From contig CANKZG010000001.1 in the NCBI GenBank assembly GCA_947488435.1, positions 2,100,308 through 2,164,307 on the forward strand: a stretch of DNA of 64,000 bases, written 5' to 3'. Below the pieces are notes generated by a model, which was not told the origin of the DNA, ran no database searches, and saw only the letters and a list, made by a program, of their open reading frames with translations. How positions within the stretch are numbered: the stretch's first letter is position 1; each line of letters starts with the position of its first letter. The DNA comes from an uncultured Flavobacteriaceae bacterium. GTDB taxonomy: Bacteria; Bacteroidota; Bacteroidia; Flavobacteriales; Flavobacteriaceae. The translations under genes were made by a program, and so were the position numbers. Of the stretch, positions 9,164-18,021 are shown in pieces.

Positions 9164-9676
9164 ATGAAAAAAATAATACTTGCGCTATTTGTAGGCTTTT
9201 TAGGAACTCAATCTATGTTCGCACAAACAACATCTTGCCCCTGTTGCTCGGTTGAGCATCAGGCTTTCGATTTTTGGGTAGGGTCATGGGAGGTTCAAAA
9301 TCCTGATGGAAATGTTGTAGGAACGAATACGATAGAAAAAATCGAAGGAGGCTGTGCATTGCAAGAGAATTGGCTTAATGCAACCGGTAAGGTTACTGGA
9401 AGAAGTTTAAACTTTTACAATAGTCAAACTGGAAATTGGGAACAATTATGGGTAGATAATAGCGGGTCTGTGCTAAAGCTTAAAGGAAATCGAATTAAGA
9501 ATCAGATGATTTTAACTTCGGATCCTTTCAAACGCGCGGATGGCAATTCTTATGTTAATCGCATTACTTGGACATCAAACGAAGATGGCACCGTACGGCA
9601 GCTATGGGAGGTGCTTTCCGGAACTAAAGTTGTTACGGTTGCTTTTGATGGTCTTTATAAAAAAATAAAGGAGTAA
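9164..9676 (+). CDS. Exported DUF1579-like protein
   Basis: A signal peptide (MKKIILALFVGFLGTQSMFAQ) is followed by a CPCC cluster and then a domain opening FDFWVGSWEVQNPDG. Later come GGCALQENW and YNSQTGNWEQLWVD, a pattern seen in the DUF1579 group of beta-barrel-like exported proteins. No enzymatic residue set is recognised and the function is unknown. It sits 15 bases after the alpha/beta hydrolase and converges with the AraC-type gene with five bases between. Confidence 0.75.
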   Translation: MKKIILALFVGFLGTQSMFAQTTSCPCCSVEHQAFDFWVGSWEVQNPDGNVVGTNTIEKIEGGCALQENWLNATGKVTGRSLNFYNSQTGNWEQLWVDNSGSVLKLKGNRIKNQMILTSDPFKRADGNSYVNRITWTSNEDGTVRQLWEVLSGTKVVTVAFDGLYKKIKE

Positions 9677-9681
9677 TCAAT

Positions 9682-11205
9682 TTATACTACAGTTTGTAGC
9701 GACATACGTTGATACTCACTTGGGGTTTGAAGCGTATCCTTTTTAAATGCTTTATTAAAAGTAACTTTATTGTTATAACCCACCTCATACGCAATATCAA
9801 TAATATTTAAATTACGTTGAGAATCGTTGGCTATAATTTTTTTGGCCTCCAGAATGCGATATTTGTTTACCAATTCATGAAAGTTCATTTTAAAATGTTC
9901 ATTAATTACTTGTGACGCACTATGTCGGTTAGTGTTTAATTTTTCGGCTACAATTTCGAGACTAATATCATTTTGTTTATAGATTTTATCTTCGTGAAAT
10001 AACGAAATTAGCTTTTCTTTTAACTCATTAGATAAACTTGGGGTAAGTCCAGACTTTTTGTACTTGAAGAAAAGTTGATTGTCTAAGGAGTAAACCCCAT
10101 TAAACACATCTGGTTGTACGTAAGCAGAATATCCTGCATAAACGATCATTAATGCCATGGCGACGATCGGCATATTATAGAAAAATCCAGAAGCCATGTG
10201 ATTGCTTATAAGAATCCCATATATGGCATAAAATATGATATACAAAATATGAATGCGATACAGATTCTTTTGCCAAATTCTTGCTGTTTTACTAAGAGCG
10301 TTATTCAGAGATCCTTTGCGATATAGTTTATGTAAAAAATAGCCATATACTACTAGAGATAATAATTTTAGGCCAACAATCACCGCCACATATTGTGAGT
10401 CTTGAGAATTATGACCACTAATAGATCTTCCCAGCATCACACTAAGCTTTTCCTTAGCAGTCATGCTATAAATCGGCAGAATATAAAACAGAAATAAAAG
10501 CGTAGGAATAAGATGTAAAAGATCTTTCTTTTTGAATTTGTATTGTTGTGTTATGCGCTTGAAATAAAGGAAAATAAGGGGTCCATATAAAAATGAAAAC
10601 GCAGTAGACATTAAATAAGAATGTGGAAATTCTAAGTGGTAGTTAGTTAAATTTAAACTGATGTGAAAAACGAAAAATGAATGGATGAAAATGAAACTTG
10701 CAATAAGAAATTTTGCCCCAAATTCAATGTTTTTATTTAAGCTGATCATGAAGGCAATAAAAAAACCTACAAAAGCTATATAAAGATAAAAAATGGACAT
10801 CGCCGAAATTTTAGGAACATAATTGGTTTGTAATTCCTGAAATTCAGAGACGTCTTTAATCAACATAAACCCATCGTGTTTAAGGAAGGAAGTGTCGAAA
10901 TCAAGTACAAGATAATCTTTTATGGCAGTGATTGCAGCTTCACTATTCCCAAGTTGTGCATGGCATAAGGCTATTCGCTTCCGTATGGTTTCCTGGCGAA
11001 TACTGGTGTTGCCCTTTAACTGTTCATAGATTGCAAGTGCGGCTTCCCATTGTCTATCGTGGTATAATTCGTTTGCTTGAATTAAAGGGTTTTGATCAAA
11101 AACATCTGAAGTAGGCGCACTCTGTGCCACAATCTCATAGGATGATTGTTCCACGGGAGATTGGCAAAATAAGAACAATGTGTAAATTATTCCTAGAAGC
11201 TTCAT
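9682..11205 (-). CDS. Membrane-bound AraC-family regulator with TPR-like N-terminus
   Basis: Three parts are visible. A signal-like segment and TPR-like helices occupy residues 1-115 (QANELYHDRQWEAALAIYEQL). Six or seven hydrophobic segments span about 135-370. A C-terminal AraC double helix-turn-helix (about 400-500) contains AEKLNTNRHSASQVINEHFKMNFHELVNKYRI and a second HTH, NIIDIAYEVGYNNKVTFNKAFKK. The design suggests a one-protein signal path from periplasm to promoter. No cognate target is named; the 485 bp upstream region holds repeats that could be its own operator. Family membership is firm, the signal is unknown. Confidence 0.88.
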   Translation of the reverse strand: MKLLGIIYTLFLFCQSPVEQSSYEIVAQSAPTSDVFDQNPLIQANELYHDRQWEAALAIYEQLKGNTSIRQETIRKRIALCHAQLGNSEAAITAIKDYLVLDFDTSFLKHDGFMLIKDVSEFQELQTNYVPKISAMSIFYLYIAFVGFFIAFMISLNKNIEFGAKFLIASFIFIHSFFVFHISLNLTNYHLEFPHSYLMSTAFSFLYGPLIFLYFKRITQQYKFKKKDLLHLIPTLLFLFYILPIYSMTAKEKLSVMLGRSISGHNSQDSQYVAVIVGLKLLSLVVYGYFLHKLYRKGSLNNALSKTARIWQKNLYRIHILYIIFYAIYGILISNHMASGFFYNMPIVAMALMIVYAGYSAYVQPDVFNGVYSLDNQLFFKYKKSGLTPSLSNELKEKLISLFHEDKIYKQNDISLEIVAEKLNTNRHSASQVINEHFKMNFHELVNKYRILEAKKIIANDSQRNLNIIDIAYEVGYNNKVTFNKAFKKDTLQTPSEYQRMSLQTVV

Positions 11206-11252
11206 TGATTGATGAATTAGCCTGGTATTAAGTTAACTAATAAATAAATGTT

Positions 11253-11318
11253 AAATCTTAAAAAACTCTTAAAAAGGTAAATCCCGATAAGAGTTTACCT
11301 TTTAAATCTTAAAAAACT
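11253..11318. repeat. 15-bp direct repeat flanking an inverted repeat upstream of the AraC gene
   Basis: AAATCTTAAAAAACT occurs at 11253-11267 and again at 11304-11318, 51 bp apart (close to five helical turns). Between them AAAAAGGTAAA (11271-11281) and TTTACCTTTT (11294-11303) form an inverted repeat. The cluster lies 48 bp upstream of the AraC-type start codon, a natural place for autoregulatory binding sites. This role is inferred. Confidence 0.55.
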
Positions 11319-11410
11319 GGATAGTACAAAAGTTGAAGTTTTACGGATTAAATAAGGATAACGGGAGATTATTAAATATATGGTAATCAAAAGAGTCTAA
11401 AATATAGAAG

Positions 11411-11441
11411 TATAAAAAAAACCGGTGCTCCCACCGGTTTT
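11411..11441 (-). terminator. Hairpin AAAACCGGTG/CACCGGTTTT with reverse-strand T run
   Basis: Perfect 10-bp arms at 11418-11427 and 11432-11441 with a CTCC loop. Read on the reverse strand the stem is followed by eight T, the layout of an intrinsic terminator, 250 bases after the DUF4197 stop. Read forward it precedes ACTAACTAACTC and an ATG, like a leader hairpin. Direction of use is uncertain. Confidence 0.55.
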
Positions 11442-11690
11442 AGACTAACTAACTCAAAAAAATTAATAATTCAAAATGGAATATTATTCAAAGGTCTTTA
11501 AAAGCCTTCTTAGTACATTTAAATAAACTTTATCACTTCGTAAAGCTTATATGTTGGTTAAACGACATGAATTTAGATTTATTGTGCAACTGTGTGAAAA
11601 AAATAAGAACTATGAACTTTTTTAATAAAAAGTATTAGATTTTTAAATTAAATTAAGAAATAGTCCATAAAATCATAAAAGATGCTAATT

Positions 11691-12398
11691 TCAATCTTGA
11701 AGTGCAAAAACCTTTTGCAAAAGTGTTGTGGTTCTAGAAGAAACCTTACTTCTTATTTCACCTTCTTCAACAGCAATCATTGTATAAACTCCATTTAAGG
11801 CTTCTTGAGTTACGTAGTCAGTCAAATCGGGACTAACTTTTTTTGTTAAGGGTATCGCATTATAACGATTTATCAAATTCGTCCATACCACATCGGCACC
11901 GACCTTTTCAAAGGATTCCTGTATAATAGGGCTAAATTTGGCATATAGGGCATCTCTAGTTGTACCGGATAAATATTGCGTAGCAGCATCCGGATTTCCC
12001 AACAAGATTTTTTTAGCATCCGTAAAAGTTATATTTTTTACAGCATCAACAAAAATAGGTGTTGCAGAAGATACTGCATCTTCAGCTGCTCGGTTTAATA
12101 CACGAAGACCTTCATCTGCCAAATTGCTAAGTCCAATATCTCTAAGTGTTTTATCCAGTTTTTGAAGCTCGGGTGGTAATAGAATTTTTACGAGTTCATT
12201 CTTGAAAAAACCATCTTTTTGGGTGAGTTTGTTGACCTGTTTTTCAATACCAAAGTTTAAGGCTTCCTTAAGCCCTAGGGCAATTTCTGTATTTCCAGGA
12301 ATTCCACCGCTTTGCGGAATTTGGTTTACGACTTGTTGTAATTCAGCACAAGAAACAGTGCATACAATTAATAGTAGGATAAATACTTTTCTTAACAT
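11691..12398 (-). CDS. DUF4197 lipoprotein
   Basis: A lipoprotein signal with lipobox ending at Cys17 (CTVSCAEL) is followed by the DUF4197 domain, seen in GLKEALNFGIEKQVNKL, the DGFF segment and ILLPPELQKL. Members are exported helical proteins of unknown role. At 235 residues it has the usual family length. It is read in the same direction as purU upstream, 66 bases away, but a separate transcript is possible. The 3' side is a long untranslated region ending at the hairpin at 11411-11441. Confidence 0.87.
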   Translation of the reverse strand: MLRKVFILLLIVCTVSCAELQQVVNQIPQSGGIPGNTEIALGLKEALNFGIEKQVNKLTQKDGFFKNELVKILLPPELQKLDKTLRDIGLSNLADEGLRVLNRAAEDAVSSATPIFVDAVKNITFTDAKKILLGNPDAATQYLSGTTRDALYAKFSPIIQESFEKVGADVVWTNLINRYNAIPLTKKVSPDLTDYVTQEALNGVYTMIAVEEGEIRSKVSSRTTTLLQKVFALQD

Positions 12399-12464
12399 GA
12401 TATGGAGTTTATGTAGGATGGTAAAATTACAATAAAATCAAATTATACCTAGCAATAGTAGGTA

Positions 12465-13316
12465 TTAATAGAAAATGATTGTTTTGTTATTGTAGACCAT
12501 AGTCTTTCGCAGAACATGAAGCTTTACTGCTCTCGAAAGTACAATTTTTTCCAAATCTCGACCTTTGGTTATAAAATCCTTAATGGTATGAGAATGGGTA
12601 ACTCTGGTCACATCTTGTTCAATTATCGGTCCAGCATCAAGTTCTTCGGTAACATAATGACTAGTAGCTCCGATAATTTTCACACCTCTTTTAAAGGCAG
12701 CGTGATAAGGTTTTGCACCAGCAAAAGCAGGAAGAAAAGAATGATGAATGTTAATGATTTTGGAAGGATAAGCAGAAATTAATTTAGCGGTAACAATTTG
12801 CATGTACCTAGCTAAAACGATAAAATCCACCTGATGTTTTTTAAGTAATTCCACCTGTTGTTTTTCTCCAGTTTCCTTGGTGTCTTTGGTTATCGGGATA
12901 TGATAGAATGGAATGTCAAATTGCTGCGCAACAATAGATAAATCGTTGTGATTGCTACAAATAAAAGGAATGTCTACAGCAAGTTCTCCGGCGTTATATC
13001 TGCTTAATAGGTCATATAAACAATGATTATACTTGGAGACAAATATGGCCATCCGCAATGGTTTGTCTTCGGAATGAAGATTCCATTCCATAGCATAGGG
13101 TTGGGCTAAGGTTTTATGAAACTGCTCTTTAAAATCATCTAAGGAACCCATCGGACTGGAGAAATCGCTTTCCAATCGCATAAAAAACACACCAATTTCC
13201 CTATCCACATGTTGATCTAAGTAGGTGATATTCCCTCCATAAGACTGAATAAAAGAGGTGACGGCACTAATAATTCCAGGCTGATCAGGGCAATGTATTC
13301 GGATTGTTATTTTCAA
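12465..13316 (-). CDS. purU: Formyltetrahydrofolate deformylase
   Basis: PurU hydrolyses 10-formyl-THF to formate and THF, balancing one-carbon and purine pools. An N-terminal ACT domain (CPDQPGIISAVTSFIQ, residues 9-24) is followed by the formyltransferase fold, with HNDLSIVAQQF, NIHHSFLPAFAGAKPYHAAFKRG and the closing GATSHYVTEELDAGPIIEQD. The start codon is TTG at 13316: no ATG is available in frame, and the -7 element 21 bases upstream leaves little room. Length 283 is standard. Confidence 0.95.
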   Translation of the reverse strand: MKITIRIHCPDQPGIISAVTSFIQSYGGNITYLDQHVDREIGVFFMRLESDFSSPMGSLDDFKEQFHKTLAQPYAMEWNLHSEDKPLRMAIFVSKYNHCLYDLLSRYNAGELAVDIPFICSNHNDLSIVAQQFDIPFYHIPITKDTKETGEKQQVELLKKHQVDFIVLARYMQIVTAKLISAYPSKIINIHHSFLPAFAGAKPYHAAFKRGVKIIGATSHYVTEELDAGPIIEQDVTRVTHSHTIKDFITKGRDLEKIVLSRAVKLHVLRKTMVYNNKTIIFY

Positions 13317-13336
13317 AGGTATCGCATTTGAAAGGT

Positions 13337-13344
13337 CAAAATTA
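13337..13344 (-). promoter_or_regulatory. -7 element TAATTTTG for purU
   Basis: Exact TAnnTTTG on the reverse strand, 20 bases before the TTG start. It supports that start, as no other start codon lies between. Confidence 0.6.
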
Positions 13345-13460
13345 AGGCATAAAAAATAATAGTGCTGAAAGTGTTTATGTTTTTATAAAATTCTGATTAG
13401 AATCGAAAAACCTTTGCATTTTTCGTAAATTGCACCCTTATAATCGTCTTTTTATTATCA

Positions 13461-16400
13461 ATGAAACAAATATCTCCTTATAGTCCAAGCCATAAAGTAC
13501 GAATTGTTACGGCAGCTTCTCTTTTTGATGGTCATGATGCGGCCATAAATATTATGAGACGAATTATTCAGGCAACTGGAGTCGAAGTAATTCATTTAGG
13601 TCATGATAGAAGTGTTACAGAAGTGGTCGATTGCGCTATTCAGGAGGACGCTAATGCCATTGCACTTACTTCCTATCAAGGAGGGCATAACGAATATTTT
13701 AAATATATGTACGATCTTTTGCAGGAGAAAGGAGCCGGTCATATTAAAATATTTGGTGGCGGGGGCGGTGTTATCCTTCCGAAGGAGATAAAGGATCTTA
13801 TGAATCATGGAATTACCAGAATTTATGCTCCTGACGATGGACGTACTATGGGGCTTCAAGGAATGATTAATGATCTCGTTGCGAAAAGTGATTTTGCAAT
13901 GCCAAGTTTGACTATTCCTAATGGGAAAGAACTGACAAAAGCTATCCGAAATAAGGATGTTAATGCCATTGCTCGATTAATTACTTTGGCAGAAAACAGG
14001 CATGATGATTTTGTAACTGCTTTTTCAACTGTAGAACCCTCCAAAAAAGAGGTTCCGGTTTTGGGTATTACAGGAACGGGAGGTGCTGGAAAATCGAGTT
14101 TGGTTGATGAATTGGTTCGCCGTTTTCTTATTGACTTTCCCGAGAAAAAAATTGGACTTATTTCTGTAGACCCTTCCAAACGAAAAACAGGAGGTGCACT
14201 TCTTGGAGATCGTATTCGAATGAATGCGATCAACAATTCTAGGGTATATATGCGATCTTTGGCAACCAGACAATCCAATTTGGCATTGTCCAAATATGTC
14301 TTTGAAGCCATTCAGGTTTTAAAGGCCGCTGAATTTGACCTTATTGTACTTGAAACATCTGGGATTGGTCAATCCGATACGGAGATTATTGAACACTCCG
14401 ATGCTTCTTTATATGTGATGACACCTGAATTTGGAGCTGCCACACAATTGGAAAAAATTGATATGCTAGATTTTGCAGATCTAGTGGCGATTAACAAATT
14501 TGATAAAAGAGGGGCCTTAGATGCTTTGCGGGATGTGAAAAAGCAATATATGCGAAATCATAACCTTTGGGATACCCCGCAAGATGATCTTCCTATTTTC
14601 GGTACAATTGCTTCTCAGTTCAATGATCCTGGAATGAATAGGTTGTATGCGGCAATTATGGAAAAATTAGTTGCTCTAGGGAATAAAGCTTTGCAGTCGA
14701 ATTTAACCGTTGATGACGAAACCAGCGAAAAAATATTTGTAATTCCTCCTGCGCGAACCCGATACTTATCTGAAATAACAGAAAGTAATAGAGCATATGA
14801 TAGTAAGGTGAAAAAACAAGCTGTTATTGCACAGCGGCTTTATGGTGTTTTTAAAACCTTGGAGAGTGTTATGGCGAAGACTCCGGTTCTAACCAAAAAT
14901 GGTATTGAACTGGATGAAATTCTTGACACCAACCCCAATGCTAGCTTTATAGCACAATTAATAGCGCATTTCGAGAGTATTAAACTGGATTTAGATGCCA
15001 GAAACTGGGAAACTATTATTCAGTGGGATACGCTTGTTAAAAAATACAAAGACCCTATTTATAGTTTCAAGGTAAGAGATAAAAACATTGAAATAGAAAC
15101 ACATACAAAATCCTTATCTCAAACAGACATTCCCAAGATTGCGCTGCCGAGATTTGAAGCTTGGGGAGATATTTTAAGTTGGAGTCTTCAAGAGAATGTG
15201 CCCGGTAACTTTCCCTATACTTCTGGTTTATATCCTTTTAAACGAACAGGGGAGGATCCAACACGAATGTTTGCTGGTGAAGGAGGTCCAGAACGCACAA
15301 ATCGTCGTTTTCATTATGTAAGTTTGGGAATGCCTGCCAAAAGATTGTCTACGGCCTTCGATTCCGTAACTTTATATGGTAATGATCCTGATCACCGTCC
15401 TGATATTTATGGAAAAATTGGAAATGCTGGAGTATCCATTTGCTGTTTAGATGATGCCAAGAAGTTATATTCCGGATTTGATTTAAGTGACCCAATGACT
15501 TCGGTAAGTATGACGATTAATGGCCCGGCACCAATGCTTTTAGGATTTTTTATGAATGCTGCTATCGATCAGAATTGTGAAAAATACATCAAGGCGCAGG
15601 GTATTGAAAACGATGTGCAGGCAAAAATCACCAAGATTTATGCTAAGAAAGATGTTGCACGACCAGAATATTTAGGAGAATTACCTGAAGGAAATGATGG
15701 CTTAGGTCTTATGCTTCTTGGTGTTACTGGAGATCAAGTATTACCAGAAGCAGTGTATCAGGAGATTAAAAATGATACGTTAAAACAAGTTCGAGGGACT
15801 GTACAAGCAGATATTTTGAAGGAAGACCAGGCTCAAAATACGTGTATCTTTTCAACAGAATTTGCCCTAAGGTTAATGGGAGATGTGCAAGAATACTTTA
15901 TTCAAAATCAGGTTCGAAATTTCTATTCGGTATCCATTTCGGGCTATCATATTGCAGAAGCTGGAGCAAATCCAATTACGCAACTGGCTTTTACACTTTC
16001 CAATGGTTTTACCTATGTAGAGTATTACTTGAGTAGAGGAATGGATATTAATAAATTCGGACCCAATTTGTCTTTCTTCTTTTCCAATGGAGTAGATCCT
16101 GAATATGCGGTAATAGGCAGAGTAGCTAGAAGAATATGGGCGAAAGCTTTAAAAGAAAAGTATAGTGCTGATGCTAGAGCACAAATGCTAAAATATCACA
16201 TTCAAACATCGGGACGTAGTTTGCATGCACAAGAAATTGATTTTAATGATATTAGAACAACGCTACAAGCGCTTTATGCAATATACGATAATTGTAATTC
16301 TTTGCATACCAATGCTTACGATGAAGCGATTACAACACCGACAGAAGAATCCGTTCGGAGAGCAATGGCTATTCAGCTTATCATAAATAAAGAATTGGGA

Positions 16401-16892
16401 TTAACCCAAAACGAAAACCCTTTGCAAGGCTCTTTTATTATCGAGGAACTCACAGATTTGGTGGAGGAAGCAGTTTTAATAGAGTTTGATCGTATTACGG
16501 AGCGTGGAGGAGTATTAGGAGCAATGGAAACCATGTATCAGCGTTCCAAAATTCAGGAGGAGAGTCTCTATTATGAGACCCTCAAGCATACCGGTGACTA
16601 TCCTATTGTAGGGGTTAATACTTTTTTGAGCTCCAAAGGATCTCCAACAGTATTACCTGCAGAAGTTATTAGGGCAACAGAAAAAGAGAAATTAGCACAA
16701 ATAACTACCTTGGAAAACCTTCAAAAAAACAATAAACAGTTATCGGAAACGGCGCTAGCAGAGCTTCAAAATATAGCGATATCTAATGCCAATATGTTCG
16801 AAAAATTAATGGAAGTCACCAAATTTTGTTCTTTAGGGCAGATTACGGCAGCCTTGTTTGAAGTTGGAGGACAGTATCGCAGAAATATGTAA
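13461..16892 (+). CDS. icmF: Fused isobutyryl-CoA mutase IcmF (B12-dependent acyl-CoA mutase with built-in G-protein)
   Basis: IcmF joins three units in one 1143-residue chain. Residues 10-140 are the cobalamin-binding domain, with DGHD giving the His25 axial ligand. Residues 195-420 are the MeaB-like GTPase chaperone, with P-loop GTGGAGKS at 205-212 and NKFD as the base-reading motif. From about 560 on comes the substrate-binding TIM-barrel mutase half ([29 protein letters not shown]). Known members rearrange isobutyryl-CoA and n-butyryl-CoA and also isovaleryl-/pivalyl-CoA. It is monocistronic here; substrate preference is inferred. Confidence 0.95.
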   Translation: MKQISPYSPSHKVRIVTAASLFDGHDAAINIMRRIIQATGVEVIHLGHDRSVTEVVDCAIQEDANAIALTSYQGGHNEYFKYMYDLLQEKGAGHIKIFGGGGGVILPKEIKDLMNHGITRIYAPDDGRTMGLQGMINDLVAKSDFAMPSLTIPNGKELTKAIRNKDVNAIARLITLAENRHDDFVTAFSTVEPSKKEVPVLGITGTGGAGKSSLVDELVRRFLIDFPEKKIGLISVDPSKRKTGGALLGDRIRMNAINNSRVYMRSLATRQSNLALSKYVFEAIQVLKAAEFDLIVLETSGIGQSDTEIIEHSDASLYVMTPEFGAATQLEKIDMLDFADLVAINKFDKRGALDALRDVKKQYMRNHNLWDTPQDDLPIFGTIASQFNDPGMNRLYAAIMEKLVALGNKALQSNLTVDDETSEKIFVIPPARTRYLSEITESNRAYDSKVKKQAVIAQRLYGVFKTLESVMAKTPVLTKNGIELDEILDTNPNASFIAQLIAHFESIKLDLDARNWETIIQWDTLVKKYKDPIYSFKVRDKNIEIETHTKSLSQTDIPKIALPRFEAWGDILSWSLQENVPGNFPYTSGLYPFKRTGEDPTRMFAGEGGPERTNRRFHYVSLGMPAKRLSTAFDSVTLYGNDPDHRPDIYGKIGNAGVSICCLDDAKKLYSGFDLSDPMTSVSMTINGPAPMLLGFFMNAAIDQNCEKYIKAQGIENDVQAKITKIYAKKDVARPEYLGELPEGNDGLGLMLLGVTGDQVLPEAVYQEIKNDTLKQVRGTVQADILKEDQAQNTCIFSTEFALRLMGDVQEYFIQNQVRNFYSVSISGYHIAEAGANPITQLAFTLSNGFTYVEYYLSRGMDINKFGPNLSFFFSNGVDPEYAVIGRVARRIWAKALKEKYSADARAQMLKYHIQTSGRSLHAQEIDFNDIRTTLQALYAIYDNCNSLHTNAYDEAITTPTEESVRRAMAIQLIINKELGLTQNENPLQGSFIIEELTDLVEEAVLIEFDRITERGGVLGAMETMYQRSKIQEESLYYETLKHTGDYPIVGVNTFLSSKGSPTVLPAEVIRATEKEKLAQITTLENLQKNNKQLSETALAELQNIAISNANMFEKLMEVTKFCSLGQITAALFEVGGQYRRNM

Positions 16893-16954
16893 GTAGAATA
16901 ATGCTAAAAATTGTTTTAGTATTAAAAAATGGATTGTTAAAAACAAGGTATTTA

Positions 16955-17356
16955 CTATCCGTTACCTAGACGTAACGAACTTCTCCAATTTAGATAAATC
17001 GTTCTAAAACTGTGTAACTCTGAGCGTAATAGATTTAAGTACTCTTTCTCACGTACTCCATCTCTTTCCAATCCATTGCAATACGATTGGATATTACGAA
17101 TCATAATATTAATAAAAAAAGCACTTCGCATGCGTACTGTAAAAGATTCTGTACATTCCGCCTGTGCAATTTTTTGAGGTATTAAAATAGCGTCGGTAAG
17201 TAAAGAGTCTGCAATATTATCCCGTAAACTATTGGATTGGTATAACTTCAATAAATCTTTATTGTGAGATACATACGAAGCAATCTCCCTGCTCATTTTG
17301 CAGAGCTCTAGCGCTTTCTTGTATACCGGGATTTTTCTTAAATTTTTATAAGGCAT
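16955..17356 (-). CDS. Divergent four-helix-bundle (S23-like) protein
   Basis: A 133-residue all-helical protein (PVYKKALELCKMSREIASYV; SNSLRDNIADSLLTDAILIPQKIAQAE). The spacing and the phrase LRDNI...IPQKIAQAE recall the four-helix-bundle S23 family often seen in Bacteroidetes (usual form LRRAAVSIPSNIAEG), but most signature residues differ. Function unknown. It converges with icmF and is divergent from the Lrp-type regulator with 116 bases between. Confidence 0.65.
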   Translation of the reverse strand: MPYKNLRKIPVYKKALELCKMSREIASYVSHNKDLLKLYQSNSLRDNIADSLLTDAILIPQKIAQAECTESFTVRMRSAFFINIMIRNIQSYCNGLERDGVREKEYLNLLRSELHSFRTIYLNWRSSLRLGNG

Positions 17357-17404
17357 TTCTTTTCCAACAACGATACCATAAAATTACTTCTAAATTTTTA
17401 GAGT

Positions 17405-17412
17405 TATCTTTG
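17405..17412 (+). promoter_or_regulatory. -7 element TATCTTTG upstream of the Lrp-type gene
   Basis: Exact TAnnTTTG, 60 bases before the TTG start at 17473. Confidence 0.5.
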
Positions 17413-17472
17413 TAAAACATAGTCAAATGATAATTTTACTTAATAAACATAACTTTTAAACAATAAAATATT

Positions 17473-17922
17473 TTGAATGTAAAGATAGATGCTTTGAATT
17501 GGGGAATTTTAATGAGTTTACAAGAAAACGCAAGAGCTTCTTTTGCGGAAATTGGTAGAAAAGTGGGTTTAACTCCCCCTGCTGTTGCAGAACGTATAAA
17601 AAAAATGGAAGACGCGGAAATCCTTCAAGGGTATAAGGCTGTTGTTTCACATACGCTTACGGGAAATCAGTTAAAAGCGATGATTACCTTAAGGGCGTTT
17701 ATGGGGAAATTAAAACCATTTTTAGAAAAGGTAGGTACTTTCGATGAGGTTATTAATTGTTATAGGATTACGGGAAACGAAAACATTATAATGGAAGTAG
17801 TGCTAAGAGATCAATTCCATTTAGAACGATTTATAGATCAATTAATTATTTACGGAGAAGCGAGAACACATATTATTTTATCTAATGTGGTGGCCAATGC
17901 GCCCATAACAAATAGGGTGTAA
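17473..17922 (+). CDS. Lrp/AsnC family transcriptional regulator
   Basis: Residues 5-60 form the AsnC helix-turn-helix (LQENARASFAEIGRKVGLTPPAVAERIKKMEDAEIL). The remainder is the ligand-sensing RAM domain (EVINCYRITGNENIIMEVVLRD). Length 149 is typical. The start is TTG, since the only nearby ATG is directly followed by a stop. Such regulators sense amino acids. An alanine/glycine symporter gene lies two genes downstream and is a reasonable but unproven target. Confidence 0.9.
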   Translation: MNVKIDALNWGILMSLQENARASFAEIGRKVGLTPPAVAERIKKMEDAEILQGYKAVVSHTLTGNQLKAMITLRAFMGKLKPFLEKVGTFDEVINCYRITGNENIIMEVVLRDQFHLERFIDQLIIYGEARTHIILSNVVANAPITNRV

Positions 17923-18021
17923 CCTATCTGAGACCCTATACAATTGCATTTTTACTACCTTTAAAGTAAACCTGCATCATCTTAAAAAAACTAACCAAGC
18001 TTATAAAATTAAAAAACAACT

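Larger units (their letters stand above)
11206..11690. other. 485-bp stretch without a supported gene
   Basis: Between the AraC-type gene and the DUF4197 gene nothing longer than 23 codons is open. It holds the direct/inverted repeat cluster (11253-11318), a strong hairpin (11418-11441), an ACTAACTAACTC run after it (11444-11455) and a 16-codon frame starting ATGGAATATTATTC at 11476. No TAnnTTTG promoter element was found on either strand here. Confidence 0.6.

Noticed and set aside
13856-14311. 151-codon reverse open frame inside icmF
   Set aside because: Antisense to the conserved GTPase domain of icmF; its codons mirror that gene.
16903-16926. Hairpin AATGCTAAAA/TTTTAGTATT between icmF and the four-helix gene
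   Set aside because: AT-rich and one G-T pair, with no T run on the forward strand, so a terminator call is not supported.
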